A stretch of DNA of 64,000 nucleotides, taken from positions 467,551,650 to 467,615,649 of the forward strand of contig CM042684.1 in NCBI GenBank assembly GCA_023614405.1, read 5' to 3'. Position 1 is the stretch's first letter. Each line of letters begins with the position of its first letter. The notes below the pieces were generated by a model. It saw only the letters and a program-made list of their open reading frames with translations. It had not been told where the DNA came from and made no database searches. Both the position numbers and the translations under genes were made by a program. This document shows, piece by piece, positions 57,918 through 64,000 of this stretch. Source of the stretch: Avena insularis (lineage: Eukaryota; Streptophyta; Magnoliopsida; Poales; Poaceae).

Positions 57918-59275
57918 GTCAAAAATTTATTTAATTTCAGCATCTTCAGCTAGGAAGCTTGGAAACTCATGAAAGTAAGGTATTATCCATCAAATATGGA
58001 ATCTCCTTTGTAAACAATTGCTTGAAATGCCAAGATGCACCAATCTACCAAATATGGCCAGGTTTGTAAGCTTGGTTGGCGAAGACACTTCAATGTACGG
58101 AGTAGTACAAAAGATGAAAAAGGTACAAAAACTATGGTTGTGACCTTGCTACTCTTGTTTGAAAGCCTTAAATTAATTTAATTAATTTTGGCAGATGTCT
58201 ATAAACTCATTAAATGCTGGAAAGCATACAGGCATGTGGGTCTATCTAACGGGGATAGCATCCCAAGTGGGAGTAGCGTACCTTAGAAGCTTCAACTTCA
58301 AAATTTCGGCAGAGCGCCGAAATATCCCGCCCACCCATTCAAACATCTCGCCCATCCATTCAAACATCCAGCCCCAAAAATTATTTTATTGCACAAGTTT
58401 AGCCTGAAAGCTTGAAAGGGCGTTATACATTGTGTGAAAAAAGGGGCGGTGGCATTTTGAGCCATCATCTTTGTAGTTGCTTCACAACAAAACACATTGT
58501 TGTTACTTGGAAATTCGAAAACAAACTTAAAATTTGGAAGCAGACATATTGGTTGATTTGCAAACATGCACCGATCTACCAAATACGGACACGTCATCAT
58601 AAACTATTTCCATGAACTTGGCCACCTTTTTGTTGGACGATGGTCATCTTCTTGAAAGCCTTAAATTGTTCGAAAATTTCAGCAAATTCCTAGAAACTCG
58701 TTTAAATCCTGGGAAGCAACTCTCGCTGGCGTGTGGGCCTAGACGGTGACAACGCGTCTAAGAGGCCCCACGCCGGAGTAGCGTATGCTAGAAGCTTCGA
58801 CCTCAAAATTTGGTACGGCGCCCAAAAATCGCACCCATCCATTAAAATATCCCGCGCATCCATTCAAACATGCTTCACCTCTTTCTAGAATGCAAAATTC
58901 CTCTTCTATCCCTGCTCCGGAAACAAGAATCCGAGGGAGCACTGCAATAACATAGGGATATAGGTGGTAGATTTGCGTTCTCCCTAGTGCATCACCCCAT
59001 CCACGTTTTCTAGCCCTTCTTCAATATTTACTTGCAAGCCCACTCCGACCTACACCGACTTTTTGAACCCACTATGCAAGTAACCCTCATGTCAGTGAGC
59101 CAGAATTACGAGAAGTAGAGATTCCCATCGCTTGTTGTACAAAATTCGAACATTTTTCGCTAAACCGAGATAAAATCGTTAAAATCATTCAACCTGGCTT
59201 ATACTATCATTCCACTATGTCAGAGTAAAATCTAAAAAAACAAAGCCAAAAACACGTTCGTAGCTTTATAAGCAA
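57918..59275. repeat. Direct duplication, copy A
   Basis: It matches 62636-64000 along its length at an offset of 4717-4734 bp. It starts near TTAATTTCAGCATCTTCAGC and runs to AACACGTTCGTAGCTTTA. It holds internal repeats, such as GGAGTAGCGTA...AGAAGCTTC at 58272 and 58776, about 504 bp apart. ORFs such as 58195-58407 are not supported as genes. Confidence 0.9.
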
Positions 59276-59474
59276 AAAATCAAAAGCCAGAATTCGAGCC
59301 CAACCAAACAGCGCCTAAATCTCAAGGAACTCTTCCTATTTCTCCCTTGTTTTAGTACACGGGTACCTTCAAATTTAACAAAAAATATGACCAAGCAGGA
59401 TATCATCGACTTGTAGATCAATTTTTGAGACATTTTCATTAAATTGCGGTAACACCATTATGTTCCACGAATAT

Positions 59475-59890
59475 ATACTAGTAAGTTGCACGTGTCGTGC
59501 ACGTGAGACTCAGATAATAGACGTATGACATATCATGGGTACTATTCAACATGGTGGTTCTAGAACATGGTGGAGTTTACTCTAGGTACTATTCAACACG
59601 AATCCAGCTGCTCTAAACCATTGGATCTAACAGCCTAATGATAAGGATTGGTGCTATGGATCATTCATATTCAAAACTGCTCCATTATAGTGGTAGAGAG
59701 AATATAACCTACTGTGCTATGAATTTTTTGGGGTTGTGACATGATGGTTCTAGAACATGCATGGTGGAGTTCGATCTAGATACTATTCAACACGAATCCA
59801 GCTGCTCTGAACCATTGGATCTAACAGCCAACCGGTTAGGATTGGTGCTATGGATCCAATTCAAAAATGCTCTATTATAGTAGTACAGAT
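59475..59890. mobile_element. Insertion within the telomere-like satellite, internally duplicated
   Basis: The satellite spacer breaks off after CACGAATATA and resumes at CATAAAGTTTGAA. The insert starts with a palindromic stretch (TTGCACGTGTCGTGCACGTG). It contains a sequence repeated about 190-205 bp apart (GGTTCTAGAACATG, then ACACGAATCCAGCTGCTCT, then GGATTGGTGCTATGGATC). It is probably a small transposon, family unknown. Confidence 0.55.
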
Positions 59891-61647
59891 AACCATAAAG
59901 TTTGAAAATATTATTGAGAATTCACGGAATCCTAAACCATAAAATATAAACCCCTAAACCTTGAACAAGCAAGTATCGCGCAACTATAGATCAAACATTG
60001 AGATACTTTTGTTAAATCAGGTAACGCCATTCTATTAGACGAATATAAGCATAAATCGTGAGCATTACCAAAATTCTCTCAACCCTAAACCGGAAACATC
60101 CCATAAAACTAAACTATAAAACCCTAAACCATCAAACCCTAAACCCTAATGAAGAAGGTATCGTGCACTTATATATGAAAATTTGAGATACTTTCATTAA
60201 ATTGCGGTAACACCATTATATTCCACGAATATAAGCATAAAGCTTGAATATTATTTAAAATTCCCGAAACCCTGAAATCTAAACACTAAACCCTAAATCC
60301 TTAACAAATACGTAGCATGCACTTATCGATCAAAAGTTGATATATTTTCATTAAACTGGTAACTCCATTCTATTCGATGAATATAAGCATAAATCTTGAG
60401 CATTATCGAAAATACCCTAAACCCTAAACAACCCCTAATAAAACCTAAACCTAAAACCCCAAACCCTCAACCCATAAACCCTAACAGATCAGGTATCATG
60501 CACTTATAGATCAAATTTGGAGATACGTTCAATGAGTTAGGTAACGCCATATATATTCTATTCGACGAATATAAGCATAAAGCTTGAGTACTATTGAAAA
60601 TTCGATAAACCCCCTAAACCCTATTCAGTCCATAAAACCTAAACCATAAAACCCTAAACCCTCGACCCATATAAACCCTAACCAAGGTGGTATCGTGGAC
60701 TTATAGATCAAAATATGAGATTCGATCTTTCATTAAATTACGGTAACGCCATTCTATTCCACAAATATAACAATAAAGTTCGAACATTATTGGAAATGCC
60801 CTAAACCCTAAAACCCTAAACCCTCAACACTGCACGTAGCATGCACTTATCGATCAAAAACTGATGTATTTTCATTAAACTGGTAACTCCATTCTATTCG
60901 ATGAATATAAGGATAAACTTGAGCATTATCTAAAATACCCTAAACAACCCCTAATAAAACCTAAACCTAAAACCCCAAACCCTCAACCCATAAACCCTAA
61001 CCAATCAGGTATCATGCACTTATAGATCAAATTTTGAGGCACTTTCATTGAGTTAGGTAATGCCATATTCTATTCAACGAATATAAGCATAAAGCTTGAG
61101 TATTATTGAAAATTCGATAAACCCCCTAAACCCTATTCAGTCCATAAAACCTAAACCGTAAAACCATAAAACCCTAAACCCTTGACCCATATAAACCCTA
61201 ACCAAGCATGTATCGTGGACATATAGATCAAAATCTGAGATTCGATCTTTCATTAAATTGCGGTAACACCATTCTATTACACGAATACAACAATAAAGTT
61301 TGAACATTATCGAAAATGCCCTAAACCCTAGAACCCTAAACCCTCAACCCCGCCTAAACGACATTGGAAAATGAGGTATCACATGCACTTGTAGATCAAA
61401 ATTTCAGATAAACTTTCCTCAAATTGTGCTAACGCTATTTAATTCCATGAATATAAGCATATATAAAGTAGCTTGAACATTATCGAAAATTCCCAAAAAA
61501 CCTAAACCCTAAACACCTAAACCCCAAAAACCATAAAAACCCTAAACCCTCAACCCCTTACCAAGCAGGTATGATGCACCTATAGATCAAAATCCGAGAT
61601 ACTTTCATTAAATTGCGATAACACGAGTCTATTCCACGAATATATAT

Positions 61648-61678
61648 CAGCATATATATATATATATATATATATATA
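61648..61678. repeat. (AT)n microsatellite
   Basis: A run of AT dinucleotides inside a satellite spacer. Confidence 0.85.
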
Positions 61679-61865
61679 AGCTTGAACATTTTTATTGAAA
61701 ATTCATAAACCGTAAAACCTAGAAAACCCTAAACCCTAAACTCTAAATACCAACCTTAAACTCCTAAGCCCTAAACCCTAAAATCCTAAATCATATACCA
61801 TAAACCCTAAACCCGTAAACCCTCAACCCAAAAAACACGAACCCTAAACCCCAAGCTATATATAT

Positions 61866-62635
61866 CTTCTGTGGAAAATAGGGCAATGGGATTTTAAGCC
61901 ATACTTATTTGTAGTTTCTTCATGACAAAAGCCATTGTCGTCGCTTGAAAAATTGAAAGCAACTTCAAATTCAGAAGCTTCCTTTGTAAATAATATTTTA
62001 AATGCCAATAATACAGACAAATCTACCAAATACTAACATGTTGTTATAAACTATAGCAAAGGTGTGGCCATGACCTTGGTCACCTGGTTTCAAAGCCATG
62101 CAAATTCATACATGGTACACCATATATCATATGATAAAATTAAAGCTATTATTATCGATTGGAGCTTTTAAAATAACTCCAAATATGGAAGCTCTTGTTC
62201 TAAACAATGTTGAAATACCAATATGCACCAATCTACCAAACATGGTTACATTATCATAAAGTATGGTAACACATATGGCCTTGACATTGGTCATCTAGTT
62301 TTTGAAAGCCATGAATGTTCAAACATGGTACGCCATATTGTGAAACGAGTTTTTCAAGAGTTATCAAATTTTATATATTTTCATGGAAACTAGCCAATGC
62401 ACACAGTGAGACACCAACGGAGAAACAAACGGTTGTATTTTGTTTCTTTATTTTGTTAAAAAAACTGGCCCAAATTTGGTGTCATTACTATTCATATCAA
62501 AAAATTGAAATCTTGCAAAACTCTCGGTGGTTCTCCAATATTTGACTAATACAGTACCTTGAAACTATTTTTAAAAAGTCAAGAGCAAGCTATATCACAC
62601 ACTTTGTAGTTCATAAATATACTTACTTTCAATCG
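61866..62635. repeat. Divergent partial copy of the duplicated unit
   Basis: The stretch GGGCAATGGGATTTTAAGCC...TTTGTAGTTTCTTCATGACAA corresponds to GGCATTTTGAGCC...TTTGTAGTTGCTTCACAACAA in copies A and B. ATGCACCAATCTACCAAA recurs within it. Confidence 0.6.
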
Positions 62636-64000
62636 TCAAAAAGTTATTTAATTTCAGCATCTTCAGCTAGGAAGTTTGGAAACTCATGAAAGTAGGGCAT
62701 TATCCATCAAATCTGGAATCTCCTTTGTAAACAATTGCTTGAAATGCCAAGATGCACCGATCTACCAAATATGGCGAGGTTTGTAATCTTGGTTGGCAAA
62801 GATGCTTCAATGTACAGAGTAGTACAAAAGATGAAAAAGGTACAGAAACTATGGCTGTGACCTTGCTCCGCTTCTTTGAAAGCCTTGAATTAATGTTTAT
62901 CAATTTCTGCAGATGTCTATAAACTCATTAAATGCTGGAAAGCATACAAGTCTGTGGGTATGTCTGACGGGGACAACATCCCAAGTGGGAGTAGCGTACC
63001 TTAGAAGCTTCAACTTCAAAATTTCGGCAGAGTGCCGAAATATCACGCCCACCCATTCAAACATCCCACCCATCCATTCAAACATCCAGCCCCCAAAAAA
63101 CAATCCAGCCCCAAATTTTTTTATTACAAAAATTTAGCCTGCAAGCTTGAAAGGGCGTTATACATTGTGTGAAAAAGGGGGCAGTGGCATTTTGAGCCAT
63201 CATCTTTGTAGTTGCTTCACAACAAAACACATTGTTGTTACTTGGAAGTTCGAAAACAAACTTCAAATTTGGAAGTAGACATATTGGTTGATTTGCAAAG
63301 ATGCACCGATCTACCAAACATGGACACGTCATCATAAACTATTTCCATGACCTCGGTCACCTTTTTTTGGATGATGGTCATCTTCTCAAAAGCCTTAAAT
63401 TGTTCGAAAATTTTAGCAAATGCCTAGAAACTCATTTAAATGCTGGGAAGCAACTGTCGCTGGCGTGTGGGCCTAGACGGTGACAGCGCGTCTGAGAGGC
63501 CCCACGCCGGAGTAGCGTATGCTCGAAGCTTCGACCTCAAAATTTGGTACGGCGCCCAAACATCATACCCATCCATTAAAATATCCCACGCATCCATTCA
63601 AACATGCTTCACCTCTTTATAGAATGCAAAATTCCTCTTCTATCCCTGCTCCGGAAACAAGAATCCGAGGGAGCACTGCAATAACAGAGGGATATAGGTG
63701 GTAAATTTGTGTTCTCCCAAGTGCATCACGCCATCCATGTTTCCCAGCCCTTCTTCAATATTTACCTTCCCGCCCACTCCGACCTACACCGACTTTTTGG
63801 ACCCACTATGCAAGTGACCCACATGTTAGTGAGCAAGAATTACGGGAAGTAGAGATTCCCATCGCTTGTTGTTCAAAATTCGAACATTTTTCGCTAAACC
63901 GAGATAAAATCGTTAAAATTATCCAACCTGGCTTATACTATCATTCCACTATGTCAGAGTAAAAGCTAAAAAAACAAAGCCAAAAACACGTTCGTAGCTT
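62636..64000. repeat. Direct duplication, copy B (runs off the window)
   Basis: It matches copy A (57918-59275) with few differences and continues beyond the window edge. Confidence 0.9.

Larger units (their letters stand above)
59390..61865. repeat. Degenerate telomere-like (CCCTAAA)n satellite
   Basis: Clusters of CCCTAAACCCTAAA-type units alternate with a conserved spacer (GCACTTATAGATCAAA...GAGATACTTTCATTAAATTG...GGTAAC.CCATTCTATTC.ACGAATATAAGCATAAAG). The spacer recurs about every 120-190 bp. A larger block is duplicated with a period of about 529 bp (60317 and 60846). The telomere units vary (ACCATAAA, ACCCCAAA, CCTCAACCC), so this is not a true telomere. Confidence 0.88.

Noticed and set aside
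59390..61865. True telomere or chromosome end
   Set aside because: The CCCTAAA units are degenerate, mixed with long spacers, and followed by more than 2 kb of other sequence.
57918..64000. Copies A and B as LTRs of one retrotransposon
   Set aside because: No TG/CA borders, primer site, polypurine tract or coding domain are seen between them; kept only as an open alternative.

Overview
This window looks like nuclear DNA of a large-genome grass, most likely a Triticeae species (wheat, goatgrass or barley group). The evidence is nested Copia and Gypsy LTR retrotransposons, CTCCCTCCGTCC-type Stowaway MITEs, Tourist, Harbinger, Mutator and CACTA debris, CCCTAAA-type (plant telomere) repeats, and one GC-rich single-exon cytochrome P450. 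The species cannot be fixed from the sequence alone. There is no sign of bacterial genes.

Layout. 1-6293: the 3' end of a Copia element (integrase end, RT, RNase H, LTR) inserted in a minus-strand Gypsy gag, followed by that Gypsy's LTR. 6294-8693: unclassified old repeat. 8694-15148: a tandem array of about 37 units of about 175 bp, which joins directly to the C-terminal half of a MuDR-type transposase (15149-16435). 16436-21675: intergenic DNA with a LINE-like GC-rich repeat and several MITEs. 21676-24100: a Harbinger-like TIR element with TTA target duplications, carrying an uncharacterised ORF and hosting a Mutator-type MITE. 25440-28370: decayed minus-strand Copia. 29200-30720: four MITEs. 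30858-42109: a nest in which an outer TIR element holds a second Harbinger-like element carrying the same ORF, and that element is split by a complete gag-only Gypsy element (32215-40493). 

42118-43739: TATA box and intact CYP89-type P450, the only gene I consider complete. 43964-45447: broken LINE split by a 114-bp solo LTR. 46101-48200: a DUF295 (F-box-associated) pseudogene split by a solo LTR with a perfect target duplication. 48326-50190: Harbinger ORF1 remnant cut by a CACTA-type end, followed by 125-bp tandem repeats. 52798-55546: minus-strand exons, including a B3-like domain and an exon cassette tandemly triplicated with 230-bp spacing. 56883-57308: a transposase-associated-domain fragment. 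57918-64000: satellite-like DNA, with a direct duplication of at least 1.35 kb flanking a degenerate telomere-repeat satellite.

The genes do not form a pathway. The window is mainly a record of successive insertions around one P450 gene, whose core promoter now directly abuts an 11-kb transposon nest. No wholly new system is evident. The best leads are the ORF shared by two Harbinger-like elements, the higher-order 175-bp array fused to a MULE, the triplicated exon cassette in the B3 locus, and the telomere-like satellite.
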